Position numbers and translations under genes: made by a program. A model generated the notes under the pieces. That model was not told where the DNA came from. It saw only the letters and a program-made list of their open reading frames with translations, and did not search any database. Positions 24,389 through 33,100 of a stretch of 41,009 nucleotides of DNA are shown in pieces; position 1 is the stretch's first letter, and each line of letters opens with the position of its first letter. Source of the stretch: Hydrogenophaga sp. (GTDB lineage Bacteria > Pseudomonadota > Gammaproteobacteria > Burkholderiales > Burkholderiaceae_C); contig JAABQK010000022.1 in the NCBI GenBank assembly GCA_011391495.1, forward strand, positions 1 to 41,009. The letters are read 5' to 3'.

Positions 24389-25032
24389 GCTTCACCCACA
24401 TCGCCGCGTTCAACGTCGCGGCCGCCCCGCCGCTGGGCGAAGCGCCCAGCATTGCGCCCACCGCCGTCATCCGCGACTGCCGCTTCGGCCGCTACACCGA
24501 GGTGGGTGAGCACGCGCGCATGGAAGACAGCCAGCTCGACGACTACGCCTACCTGCAGCGGGGCTGCGAGATCATGTCGGCCGACATCGGCAAGTTTTCC
24601 AACATCGCCGCCATGGTCCGCATCAACCCCGGCTTTCACCCGATGGAACGCCCCACCCTGCACCACTTCACCTACCGCCGCGCCCGATACGGCATGGCGG
24701 GCGAGGACGACGCGGCGTTCTTCGAATGGCGCCGCCGCCAGCGCGTGGACATTGGCCACGACACCTGGATCGGGCATGGCGTGGTGGTCATGCCGGGGGT
24801 GCGCATCGGCAACGGCGCCGTGGTCGGCAGCAACTCGGTGGTGACGCGGGACGTACCGGCCTACACCATCGTCGCGGGCGCACCGGCCAAGGTCATCCGG
24901 CAGCGGTTCCCGAAGGCCATCGCGACCGCCATCGAAGCCACGGCCTGGTGGGACTGGGACCACGCCACGCTGACCGAGCGCATGGACGACTTCTGCGACC
25001 TGCGCCGCTTCCTGGCGAAGTACGCCGACTGA
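24385..25032 (+). CDS. Left-handed beta-helix (hexapeptide) transferase of phn operons
   Basis: A 215-residue hexapeptide-repeat protein. Repeats such as [31 protein letters not shown] span about residues 118-150, and an earlier set covers residues 24-70. The C-terminal [23 protein letters not shown] matches the DapH/DapD/GlmU-related family found only in phosphonate operons (the phn_thr-fam group). By fold it should be an acyltransferase, probably acetyl-CoA dependent, but its substrate is unknown; a phosphonate with an amine is a guess. The ATG at 24385 overlaps the phnN stop; another ATG three codons earlier is possible. Confidence 0.9.
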   Translation: MSFTHIAAFNVAAAPPLGEAPSIAPTAVIRDCRFGRYTEVGEHARMEDSQLDDYAYLQRGCEIMSADIGKFSNIAAMVRINPGFHPMERPTLHHFTYRRARYGMAGEDDAAFFEWRRRQRVDIGHDTWIGHGVVVMPGVRIGNGAVVGSNSVVTRDVPAYTIVAGAPAKVIRQRFPKAIATAIEATAWWDWDHATLTERMDDFCDLRRFLAKYAD

Positions 25033-25041
25033 GGCCCACCC

Positions 25042-25845
25042 TTGCCAGCCAGCCTGCGAGCGCCCGTGCGGGTGAAACTCGTGACCATCAACACCTGGAA
25101 GTGCGACGGTGACTACGCGCAGCGCCTGCAGGCGCTGCGCATCCAGCTGAAGGAACTGGATGCCGACATCATCGCGCTGCAGGAATCCTTCTCCACCGCC
25201 AATGGCACCGTGGACACGGCCCGGTGCCTGGCGCAGGCGTTGGGACTGACTTGGCACACCGTGCTGGCGCGCCGCAAGCCCCGATGGCACCAGGGCCAGT
25301 GGGTCGACAGCTTCTCTTCACAGGCCCTGCTGTCGGCATGGCCGATCCGCGCGGCGGCCGCCATCGAACTGCCCTCCTCGCCATCGGATGGCGGCCGATG
25401 GGCCCAGGTGTGCAGCGTGGAGGTCGAGGGCAGACGGGTAGGGGTCGCGAACGTTCATCTTTCCCACCTGCGCGATGACGGCGCCTTGCGCGCCCGGCAG
25501 ATGCGCGCCATCCTCACCGATCCTCTGCTGCGCCAGGCGCACGATCTCGCACTGGTTTGCGGTGACTTCAACGCCCCGCTGTCCTCCGATGAGCTGTCAC
25601 CCTTCCTCAAGGCTCCCTGGCATCTGGTGGACGCCTTCCGGCGTGCGACAGGTGCAGACAAGGTCACCTGCCGCGGCGCCGACGGCCAGTGGCGTGATCT
25701 GGACCACATCCTTTGCCTCCCCGACCACGCGCCTTGCGAGGTGACGCTGGAAGACGCCGGGGTCGTGCTCCATGCGCCGCTGCCCGGAACGGACGTCTGT
25801 CCCAGCGACCACCATGGCGTCAGCGTGAACCTGCGCATCCGGTGA
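25042..25845 (+). CDS. Endonuclease/exonuclease/phosphatase-family protein ending the phn accessory operon
   Basis: A 267-residue DNase I-fold (EEP) protein. The motifs are intact: TINTW near residue 15, ALQES with the catalytic Glu near 48, NVHLSHLRDD near 137, VCGDFNAP near 172 and SDHHGV near 254. It has no signal peptide. The TTG start has GAGG seven bases upstream and lies 9 bases after the transferase stop; GTG codons 8 and 10 codons later are alternatives. EEP enzymes hydrolyse phosphodiesters or phosphomonoesters of lipids, nucleic acids or small molecules. Membership in the phn operon suggests a phosphonate- or phosphodiester-related substrate, and it is one of two candidates to stand in for PhnP. 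Confidence 0.85.
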   Translation: MPASLRAPVRVKLVTINTWKCDGDYAQRLQALRIQLKELDADIIALQESFSTANGTVDTARCLAQALGLTWHTVLARRKPRWHQGQWVDSFSSQALLSAWPIRAAAAIELPSSPSDGGRWAQVCSVEVEGRRVGVANVHLSHLRDDGALRARQMRAILTDPLLRQAHDLALVCGDFNAPLSSDELSPFLKAPWHLVDAFRRATGADKVTCRGADGQWRDLDHILCLPDHAPCEVTLEDAGVVLHAPLPGTDVCPSDHHGVSVNLRIR

Positions 25846-25974
25846 ATCCGCGCACCATCGCGCACCACCGTTCCGTTGGCTGAGCTGCCCCTGGCCTTCA
25901 CAGGGTTTCCGTCCCGGCTGTCGGACCGCTGCTTTTTCAAATGCCTGACACAGGCGCCCGGTAGGCTGCCGCCC

Positions 25975-27777
25975 ATGGACTTTGACCACAACGCCCCCGA
26001 TATCCACCAGGCCGCTGACGCACTGGACCAGCTCGCCCATGCCGCGCTGGCCCGCGTCAACGCCGGCCTGTCCCCCGTCTCCCTGGCCCGTGCGTGGACC
26101 GACTGGTTGCTCAATCTGGCCGTTTCCCCGGGCACGCAGGCCCGCCTGGGCACCGAGGCTCAGACACTCGGCGTGGCCTGGCTGCACGCATCGCTGCGTG
26201 CAGCAGCACCCCGGCTGCTGCCGGCGGCGCCGGATGCCGATGGACCCGACGCGCAAACCGACAGGCCACTCAAGGCGCCGCAGCCCCAGGACCCCCGCTT
26301 TGACGACCCGGCATGGAACCACTGGCCCTGGAGTGCCATGGCCTCGGCCAGCCAGTCGTGGGAACGGTGGTGGGACAGCGCCGCCGAGTTGCGCGGCATG
26401 GAACCCCACTCCCGCGAACAGCTGCGGTTCTTTTCCAGGCAATGGCTGGACATGGTCTCGCCGGGCAATTGCCTCCTGTCCAACCCGCAGGCTCTGCGGA
26501 AGGCGGCGGACACCCGCGGCCAAAGCCTGGTCGAGGGCCTGGGCCATGCGGTGGATGAATGGCGCCTGCGCCATGGACTCCCACCGCTGCAACCGGGCCG
26601 CGAGGTGCTGGCACCGGGCCAGGGCCTGGCCATGACCCCCGGCCGGGTGGTGCTGCGCAACGACCTGATCGAGCTGATCCAGTACCAGCCGGTCACCCCG
26701 CAGGTGTTGGCCGAGCCGGTGCTGATCGTGCCGTCCTGCATCATGAAGTTCTACATCCTGGATCTGTCGCCGCACAATTCCATGGTGCGCTGGCTGGTGG
26801 CACAGGGGCATACCGTGTACATCGTGTCGTGGCGCAACCCCGACCAGAACGATGCACTGCTCACGCTGGACGATTACGTGCGCCTTGGCGTGCTCGATGC
26901 ACTGGACCATGTGCACCGGGCCACGCAGCGGCCGGTGCACCTGGCCGGCTACTGCCTAGGCGGCACCTTCAGCGCCATCGCGGCCGCAGCCCTCACGCGA
27001 CGGGTGGTCACGGACAACCCCCAGCCGCCCCTGGCCAGTCTGACGCTGATGGCCGCCGAGACCGATTTTTCCGAGCCGGGCGAGATGGGCGTCTTGATCG
27101 ACACGGCCCAGGTCGAGATGCTCGAAGACATGATGGCCGAGCAAGGATTCCTGAGCGGCCGGCAGATGGCCGGATCGTTCCAGTTCCTGCATTCACGCGA
27201 GCTGGTGTGGTCACAGCGCACCCGCTCGGTGCTGCTGGGCGAGCCGCCCTACAGCAACGACCTGATGGTCTGGAACGCCGATGTGACGCGCCTGCCGGCG
27301 GTGATGCACAGCCAGTACCTGCGCCACATGTACCTCGGCAACGATCTGGCCGAAGGGCGCTACACCTTCGAAGGACAGGTGGTCTCGCTGCACGACATCA
27401 GCGTGCCGCTGTTCGCGGTGGGCACCGTCAAGGACCATGTCTCGCCATGGCGCTCGGTGTTCAAGATCCACCAGCTGGTGGACTCGGACGTGACCTTCGT
27501 GCTGACCAGCGGCGGGCACAACGCGGGCATCGTGTCCGAACCGGGCCACGCAGGGCGGCACTACCAGATGCAGACCACCACCCCGGCTGGCCATCGCCCT
27601 GCACCGGACGAATGGGTGGCCACCGCCGCGCACCGCCAGGGTAGCTGGTGGGAGGCCTGGAGCAGCTGGATGCAGGGCCACGGCAGCGACGGGAGGATCG
27701 ACGCGCGCCAGCCGCCCGCCGACCCCGCTCTGGGTGCCGCGCCAGGCCACTACGTGATGCAGCGACACGGCGACTGA
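25975..27777 (+). CDS. phaC: Class I poly(3-hydroxyalkanoate) synthase
   Basis: A 600-residue PHA synthase polymerising hydroxyacyl-CoA into storage polyester. The lipase-like box reads GYCLGG with nucleophile Cys327; the catalytic Asp487 lies in VKDHVSPW and His515 in SGGHNAGIV. The N-terminal 110 residues are the variable region. I start at the ATG at 25975; an upstream TTG at 25876 would add 33 residues of poor quality. The acetate kinase gene follows by 13 bases. Association with ackA, fabI and a Ptb-like gene is typical of a secondary phaC locus rather than phaCAB, since no phaA or phaB is nearby. Confidence 0.93.
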   Translation: MDFDHNAPDIHQAADALDQLAHAALARVNAGLSPVSLARAWTDWLLNLAVSPGTQARLGTEAQTLGVAWLHASLRAAAPRLLPAAPDADGPDAQTDRPLKAPQPQDPRFDDPAWNHWPWSAMASASQSWERWWDSAAELRGMEPHSREQLRFFSRQWLDMVSPGNCLLSNPQALRKAADTRGQSLVEGLGHAVDEWRLRHGLPPLQPGREVLAPGQGLAMTPGRVVLRNDLIELIQYQPVTPQVLAEPVLIVPSCIMKFYILDLSPHNSMVRWLVAQGHTVYIVSWRNPDQNDALLTLDDYVRLGVLDALDHVHRATQRPVHLAGYCLGGTFSAIAAAALTRRVVTDNPQPPLASLTLMAAETDFSEPGEMGVLIDTAQVEMLEDMMAEQGFLSGRQMAGSFQFLHSRELVWSQRTRSVLLGEPPYSNDLMVWNADVTRLPAVMHSQYLRHMYLGNDLAEGRYTFEGQVVSLHDISVPLFAVGTVKDHVSPWRSVFKIHQLVDSDVTFVLTSGGHNAGIVSEPGHAGRHYQMQTTTPAGHRPAPDEWVATAAHRQGSWWEAWSSWMQGHGSDGRIDARQPPADPALGAAPGHYVMQRHGD

Positions 27778-27790
27778 GGCGGATCCGATC

Positions 27791-28993
27791 GTGACCGCCC
27801 GCTCCCTGCTGCTCACACTGAACGCGGGCTCATCGTCCGTGAAGTTCGGGGTCTATGCGGCCACCGACCCGCTGCCGCTGCTGGCATCCGGGCAGATTGA
27901 AGGCCTGCTGAGCGAGCATGCCTCGTTTTCTGTCACGTCCACCGCAGACGGTGCATCGGGCTACCGGTTCCACCCGGACATGGGCCCGATTGGTCATGCG
28001 GAGGCGGTTCAGGCCATCCTGCGCTGGCTGCAGCGGGCCCATGTGGGGACTTCGGTGAAGGCCGTGAGCCACCGGGTGGTGCATGGCGGCATTCACCATG
28101 TGATGCCGGCGTCGATCGACGATGCCCTGGTCACCGATCTGGAGCGCCTCGTCCCGCTCGCGCCCCTGCACCAGCCGCACAACCTCGCCGGCATCCGCGC
28201 CGCACGGGCGGCGTTTCCCGGCGTGCCGCAGATCGCCTGCTTCGACACCTCTTTTCACCGCAACCATCCGTTCGTGGCCGACACGTTTGCGCTGCCGCGC
28301 AGCTACTACGATGAGGGCATCCGGCGCTACGGATTTCATGGGCTGTCCTACGAGTTCATGGCGCGTCGCCTGCGCGCCTACGACCCGGTGCTCGCCCACG
28401 GTCGCGTGATCGTCGCGCACCTGGGCAACGGGGCGTCCATGTGCGCCATGCGCGACGGCCGCTCGGTGGCGTCCACCATGGGGTTCACGGCGCTCGATGG
28501 CCTGCCCATGGGCACGCGCTGCGGCCAGCTGGACCCGGGCGTGGTGCTGTACCTGATGGCGGAAAAAGGCATGGACGCAGCGGCCATCACCGAGCTGCTG
28601 TACCAGCACGCGGGACTCAAGGGCATGTCCGGGCTGTCGCACGACGTGCGTGAGCTGCAGGGCTCGGACAGCCCCGCCGCGCGCGACGCGCTGGCGTACT
28701 TCGCGGATCGCGGCCGGCGCGAGATTGGTGGCCTGGCCGCCAGCCTGGGCGGACTCGATGCCCTGGTACTCACCGGCGGTATCGGAGAAAACGCTGCGTC
28801 GGTGCGCGCGGCGATGCTGACCGACATGGACTGGATGGGCCTTCAGATCGACCCCGAAGCGAACCAGCGCAATGCCACCGTCATCAGCCTTCCCTCATCG
28901 CGCGTCACGGTTCTGGTCTTCAGGACCGACGAAGAACGCATGCTCGCCGAACACGCCGCCGAGCTGGTGGATCTGCGAAGCCGCGCTGCCTGA
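27791..28993 (+). CDS. ackA: Acetate kinase
   Basis: A 400-residue acetokinase converting acetyl (or propionyl) phosphate plus ADP to acetate plus ATP. Family signatures are NAGSSSVKF at residues 11-19, HRVVHGG near 94, FDTSFH near 152, HLGNGAS near 213 and GIGENA near 336. The start is GTG with GAGG about ten bases upstream. It sits in an apparent phaC-ackA-fabI operon facing a MaoC-phosphotransacetylase gene, so the acyl phosphate it uses is probably made by that protein. Confidence 0.95.
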   Translation: MTARSLLLTLNAGSSSVKFGVYAATDPLPLLASGQIEGLLSEHASFSVTSTADGASGYRFHPDMGPIGHAEAVQAILRWLQRAHVGTSVKAVSHRVVHGGIHHVMPASIDDALVTDLERLVPLAPLHQPHNLAGIRAARAAFPGVPQIACFDTSFHRNHPFVADTFALPRSYYDEGIRRYGFHGLSYEFMARRLRAYDPVLAHGRVIVAHLGNGASMCAMRDGRSVASTMGFTALDGLPMGTRCGQLDPGVVLYLMAEKGMDAAAITELLYQHAGLKGMSGLSHDVRELQGSDSPAARDALAYFADRGRREIGGLAASLGGLDALVLTGGIGENAASVRAAMLTDMDWMGLQIDPEANQRNATVISLPSSRVTVLVFRTDEERMLAEHAAELVDLRSRAA

Positions 28994-29025
28994 ACCAGGC
29001 ACCCCAACCATAACAAGGAACTGCC

Positions 29026-29853
29026 ATGTTCACCGACCCGAACTCCATCGATCCCCTGCCCAAGGTCTGGGATGAAAACACCCGTATCGGCGACATGCTC
29101 AAAGGCAAGCGCGGCCTGGTGGTGGGGGTGGCCAATGGCGACAGCATCGCCTTCGGCTGCGCGGCCAAGCTGCGCGCCTTCGGAGCCGACATCGCGCTGA
29201 CCTACCTCAACGACAAGGCCAGGCCCCATGTCGAGCCGCTGGCACGGCAGATCGGCGCGGCCCTTCTGCTGCCGCTGGACGTGACCCAGCCGGGACAGAT
29301 GCAGGCCGTGTTCGACAACATCCGGACCACCTGGGGCAGCCTCGACTTCGTCATCCACTCCATCGCATTTGCGCCCAGGGACGACCTGCACGGCCGCATC
29401 GTGGACTGCTCGCAGCCGGGGTTCCTGCAGGCGATGCAGGTGTCCTGTCACTCCTTCATCGAGATGGCCCACCATGCCGAAGGCCTCATGAACCCGGGCG
29501 CTGCGCTGATCACCATGAGCTACCACGGCGCCGACAAGGTGGTGGACAACTACAACATGATGGGCCCGGTCAAGGCCGCGCTGCAGTCCACCGTGCGCTA
29601 CATGGCCAAGGAGCTGGGGGAGCGCGGCATCCGCGTCTATGCCGTGTCACCGGGCCCGCTGCGCACACGGGCTGCGTCGGGCATCGCCCATTTCGACGAA
29701 CTGATCGACATGGCGGTCACCCGCTCGCCCGGACACCGCCTGGTGGACATTGCCGAGGTGGGCCGGGCGGTGGCGTTTCTGGTGGGTGGTGGTGCCTCGG
29801 GCATGACCGGCGACGTGATCCATGTCGACGCCGGCCTGCACAACATGGCCTGA
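29026..29853 (+). CDS. fabI: Enoyl-ACP reductase FabI (paralogue-type, in PHA/acyl-phosphate cluster)
   Basis: A 275-residue short-chain reductase of the FabI type, reducing enoyl-ACP with NAD(P)H. The active-site set Tyr166, Tyr176 and Lys183 has the FabI spacing (Y-x9-Y-x6-K); the nucleotide-binding loop is VVGVANGDSIAFGCA near residue 32. AAGGA precedes the ATG. Its N-terminal 20 residues are longer than housekeeping FabI. Placement next to ackA and the MaoC-Pta fusion suggests a special role under oxygen-limited or storage conditions rather than the main fatty acid cycle, though this is inference. Confidence 0.9.
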   Translation: MFTDPNSIDPLPKVWDENTRIGDMLKGKRGLVVGVANGDSIAFGCAAKLRAFGADIALTYLNDKARPHVEPLARQIGAALLLPLDVTQPGQMQAVFDNIRTTWGSLDFVIHSIAFAPRDDLHGRIVDCSQPGFLQAMQVSCHSFIEMAHHAEGLMNPGAALITMSYHGADKVVDNYNMMGPVKAALQSTVRYMAKELGERGIRVYAVSPGPLRTRAASGIAHFDELIDMAVTRSPGHRLVDIAEVGRAVAFLVGGGASGMTGDVIHVDAGLHNMA

Positions 29854-29861
29854 ATTGAATT

Positions 29862-29940
29862 CCCTCCCCCGCAGCGCTTTGCGCTCCCCCCAAGGAGGGC
29901 AGCACCGGCCGTCCGGCAAAGCCGGACCGGCTGTGCTCCC
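29862..29940 (+). repeat. GC-rich palindromic intergenic repeat, variant copy D
   Basis: Starts 9 bases after the fabI stop with CCCTCCCCCGCAGCGC, then CCCCAAGGAGGG and the inverted GGTCCGGC...-type arms (CCGGCAAAGCCGG). It has the same module order as the copies at 12982, 40615 and 40742 but with several changes. It separates convergent fabI and the MaoC-Pta gene. Confidence 0.6.
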
Positions 29941-29989
29941 GGATGGGCCGTTTCACGGGTCGTGGGTCGCGCTCCGACGACACGCCGCT

Positions 29990-31387
29990 TCACTGTGCGC
30001 GGCCGTGGTGCGCCACCAGCTGCGCGAGCAGGGCCGATGAGGCGCGCGCCCTCGGGCCGTCGGCGCGGCTGGTCAGCGCGATCGGCACGCGCGCACCGAG
30101 CACGATGCCGGAACCGGTCGCACCGGCCAGGTATTCGAGCTGCTTGGCCAGCATGTTGCCGCTCTCCAGATCGGGCACGGCCAGGATGTCGGCCTGCCCC
30201 GCCACCGGCGACTCGATCTTCTTGATCAGCGCCGCCTCGGCGGAAATGGCGTTGTCAAAGGCCAGCGGGCCATCCAGCAGGCCACCCCGGATCTGGCCGC
30301 GGTCGGCCATCTTGCACAGGGCCGCGGCGTCGAGCGTGGACGGCATGCTGGCGCTGACGTTTTCCACCGCCGACAGCAAGGCCACCCGCGGCAGCTCGAC
30401 ACCGAGCACGCGGGCGAAATCGATGGCGTTCTGCAGGATGTCCACCTTGTCCTCCAGCGTCGGACGGATGTTGAGCGCGGCGTCGGTGATGAGCAAGGGC
30501 TTGCTGTAAAGCGGCACATCAAAACGGAACACATGGGACATGCGCCGCCCGGTTCGCAGTTCCTTGCGGGCCAGCACGGCATGGATCAGTTCGTCGGTGT
30601 GCAGGCTGCCCTTCATCAGGCTTCCCACCTCGCCCGCGGCGGCCATCGCTGCGGCATGCTCGGCGGCCGCGTGGCTGTGCGGCGTGTTCACGATCTCCAG
30701 GCCGGCCAGGTCCAGGCCGAATTCTTCGGCGACCGCGCGGATGCGCGCCTCGGGACCGATCAGCACCGGCTCCAGCAGCCCGTAGCCCGCGGCGTCCACG
30801 GCGCCCCTGAGCGAACCCTCGTCACACGGGTGCGCCACGGCGCAGCGCACCGCCGGGATGGACCGGACCATGGCGAGCAGGTCGTTGAACCGGGCCTCGG
30901 GATCAAACACCTGGATCTGCGGCACGCTGCCCCGGGGCATGCGGACCTTGTGCGGCGGCGCGAGCACCCGGGCAACGCCGTTGACCACACGCTCGCCATT
31001 CTGGTTGACCGCCTCGCAGGCCAGCTCGACGATCTTCTTTTGCTCGTCCTTGGCGGTGACGGTGGCGCACACCGTCAGCGTGTCGCCGATGCGCACCGGG
31101 CGCGAGAAGTGCAAGGCCTGGTCCAGGTAGATGGTTCCGGTGCCCGGGAACTGCGTGCCCAGCAGCGCGGAGATCAGGGCGCCACTCCACATCCCGTGGC
31201 CGATCACGCCGTGGAACAGGGTCTCGTTGGCGTATTCGGCGTTCAGGTGGGCCGGGTTGGTATCCCCAGAAACCGCCGCGAAGGCCTGGATGTCCTGCGG
31301 GGTCAGGGTGCGCAGCAGCCGGGCGCTCTGCCCGATCTGCAACTCGTCAAAGGTGTGGTTCTCGACAAAATCGTTGGCGATGTTCAT
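29990..31387 (-). CDS. MaoC hydratase-phosphate acyltransferase fusion
   Basis: A 465-residue fusion. Residues 1-140 are a MaoC-type hotdog (hydratase) domain with DTNPAHLN, the catalytic Asp/His region. Residues 160-465 are a phosphate acetyl/butyryltransferase domain with the LLEPVLIGPE, MKGSLHTDEL, DAALNIRPTLEDK and GSGIVLGARVPI blocks. It should move an acyl group from CoA to phosphate; the MaoC part may hydrate enoyl-CoA. It lies 51 bases after the PPDK-like gene and faces ackA, which would turn the acyl phosphate into ATP. Such fusions are known in Burkholderiales. Acyl preference cannot be read here. Confidence 0.9.
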   Translation of the reverse strand: MNIANDFVENHTFDELQIGQSARLLRTLTPQDIQAFAAVSGDTNPAHLNAEYANETLFHGVIGHGMWSGALISALLGTQFPGTGTIYLDQALHFSRPVRIGDTLTVCATVTAKDEQKKIVELACEAVNQNGERVVNGVARVLAPPHKVRMPRGSVPQIQVFDPEARFNDLLAMVRSIPAVRCAVAHPCDEGSLRGAVDAAGYGLLEPVLIGPEARIRAVAEEFGLDLAGLEIVNTPHSHAAAEHAAAMAAAGEVGSLMKGSLHTDELIHAVLARKELRTGRRMSHVFRFDVPLYSKPLLITDAALNIRPTLEDKVDILQNAIDFARVLGVELPRVALLSAVENVSASMPSTLDAAALCKMADRGQIRGGLLDGPLAFDNAISAEAALIKKIESPVAGQADILAVPDLESGNMLAKQLEYLAGATGSGIVLGARVPIALTSRADGPRARASSALLAQLVAHHGRAQ

Positions 31388-31438
31388 GGCGACCGTTCTC
31401 GGGGATGGGGAGCGGGTGCCGGCTGGTGCGGCAGCCGC

Positions 31439-33100
31439 TCAGGCCGGGTGTTGATGCTTGCCCGCCTTGTGGGCCGGGCGGCCGGCAGCCGGCCGTGACC
31501 TGCGCAGCGCATGCAGCCGCGCCAGCAAAGCTTCGTCGACCACGCTCACGGTGGCCACCTGACCCGCGTACACCTGGCCCTCGTTGCCATCCAGCGTGAT
31601 CACATCGCCCTCGGCGAACTCGCGCTCGCCCAGACGCACACTCCGGCGGGCCTCGTCGATCTGCAAGGCACTGCAAGCCACCAGGCAGACCTTGTTCATC
31701 TGCCGCGCCACCACCGCGGCGTGCGAGGTGCGCGCGCCACGCTGGGTCAGCAAACCGGCCGCAGCGTCCAGCGCGGCGATGTCGCTGGTCTGGGCGTCCT
31801 GGCGGACCAGCACCACCGCCACACCCGCGGCGGTGCGCTCCTGCGCACGCTGTGCGTCCAGCGCAATCTCGCCACTGACCACGCCGTTGCAGGCCGGCAT
31901 GGCCGGCGCCAGCGGCGTGACCGCTCCCGTGCCGGGCTGGTGTGCGTCCTGCGTGACGAGCCGCAGCGTGGCGAGGTCACCGTCCTGCAGCGCCTGGGTG
32001 CGCTCCAGCGCCTGCTCGGCGTCGATCAGGCCTTCGTCCAGCAGGTCCAGCGCGATCCGGGCCGCCGCCAGCGGCGTGCGCTTGCCCGAACGGGTCTGCA
32101 GCATGTAGAGCGCACCGTCCTGCACCGTGAACTCGAAGTCCTGCATGTCCAGGAAGGCCTGCTCCAGCCGGAGGGCGGTGGCCTGCAGTTCGTTCCACGC
32201 GTCGGGCGCGGTCTGGGCCAGCACCTCGTGCCCGTGCGCATTGCGCTGACCCGCGACCACGTCTTCGCCCTGGGCATTGGCCAGGAAGTCGACCCAGATC
32301 CGGTTCTCTCCGCGGGTGGGGTCGCGGGTGAAGCCCACGCCCGCACCCGAGTGACAGCCCGAGTTGCCGAACACCATGCGCTGGATGGTCACCGCGGTCC
32401 CCATCGTTTCGTCGATCCCGTGCAGCTCGCGGTAGGTCCGGGCCTTGGGCAACTGCCAGGAGGCGAACACGGCTTGCACCGCACCGCCGAGCTGGGCGCG
32501 CACATCCTGCGGAAACGGCTCCCCGGCGTGTTCCAGGTAAATGTCGAGAAAGCGCTGGCTCAGCTCGCGCAGCTCGCTGAAGTCCAGCAGGCGTTCGTCC
32601 CGGCCCTGCGTGGTCCGGCTGATCTCGTCTTCGAACAGGGCCCCTGGCAGACCGGCCACGACCTCGCCGTAGGTGGCGATCAGGCGGCGGTAGGCGTCCC
32701 ATACCAAGCGCGGGTTGCCGGTCTGGCGCAGCAGGCCGGGCAGCGTGGCCTCGCACAGACCCACGTTGAGCAGGGTCTCCATCATGCCGGGCATGGACAC
32801 CGGAGCCCCCGAACGCACCGAGACGATCAGCGGCTGGCGCGGATCCCCGAACCGCATGTCGGTCGCCGACTCCAGGGCCGGCAGGCCGACGCTGAACAGC
32901 GGCAGCATGCAGTCTTCGGGCGAGCGCGTGAAATGCGTGCCGATCACCAGCGCGGGCGGCACCGGCAGGCCGATGGCGGCCATGCGCAGCAGGTTGTGGG
33001 CCTTGGAGCCCATGTTCTCGCGCGTGGGTTTGTGGTGCGGTGGCGTCTGACCGCTCGCGACCAGGTAGAAGTGCTTGGGCCAGTGGTGCGTGGCGTTCAT
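31439..33100 (-). CDS. PPDK-like protein lacking the PEP-binding barrel
   Basis: A 553-residue protein matching the first two-thirds of pyruvate phosphate dikinase. The ATP-grasp part has VRSGAPVSMPGMMETLLN near residue 94, GFTRDPTRGEN near 250 and LYMLQTRSGKRT near 335; the phosphohistidine domain has RTSHAAVVAR with His460. PPDK then needs a C-terminal TIM barrel of about 340 residues for PEP/pyruvate; here the protein ends with a basic Ala/Arg-rich tail, and the next gene begins 51 bases later, so no barrel remnant exists. It could autophosphorylate on His460 and hand the phosphate to another acceptor. It overlaps the PhoU-domain gene by four bases (ATGA), implying a functional pair. I chose the ATG at 33100 on that overlap. 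Confidence 0.9.
   Translation of the reverse strand: MNATHHWPKHFYLVASGQTPPHHKPTRENMGSKAHNLLRMAAIGLPVPPALVIGTHFTRSPEDCMLPLFSVGLPALESATDMRFGDPRQPLIVSVRSGAPVSMPGMMETLLNVGLCEATLPGLLRQTGNPRLVWDAYRRLIATYGEVVAGLPGALFEDEISRTTQGRDERLLDFSELRELSQRFLDIYLEHAGEPFPQDVRAQLGGAVQAVFASWQLPKARTYRELHGIDETMGTAVTIQRMVFGNSGCHSGAGVGFTRDPTRGENRIWVDFLANAQGEDVVAGQRNAHGHEVLAQTAPDAWNELQATALRLEQAFLDMQDFEFTVQDGALYMLQTRSGKRTPLAAARIALDLLDEGLIDAEQALERTQALQDGDLATLRLVTQDAHQPGTGAVTPLAPAMPACNGVVSGEIALDAQRAQERTAAGVAVVLVRQDAQTSDIAALDAAAGLLTQRGARTSHAAVVARQMNKVCLVACSALQIDEARRSVRLGEREFAEGDVITLDGNEGQVYAGQVATVSVVDEALLARLHALRRSRPAAGRPAHKAGKHQHPA

Noticed and set aside
25846..25974. FNR/ANR-type box before phaC, expected for an oxygen-limitation cluster
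   Set aside because: No TTGAT....ATCAA pattern is present in the leader.
31387..31438. A frameshifted PEP-binding barrel after the PPDK-like gene
   Set aside because: Only 51 bases separate the stop codon from the next gene, so no degraded barrel is present.
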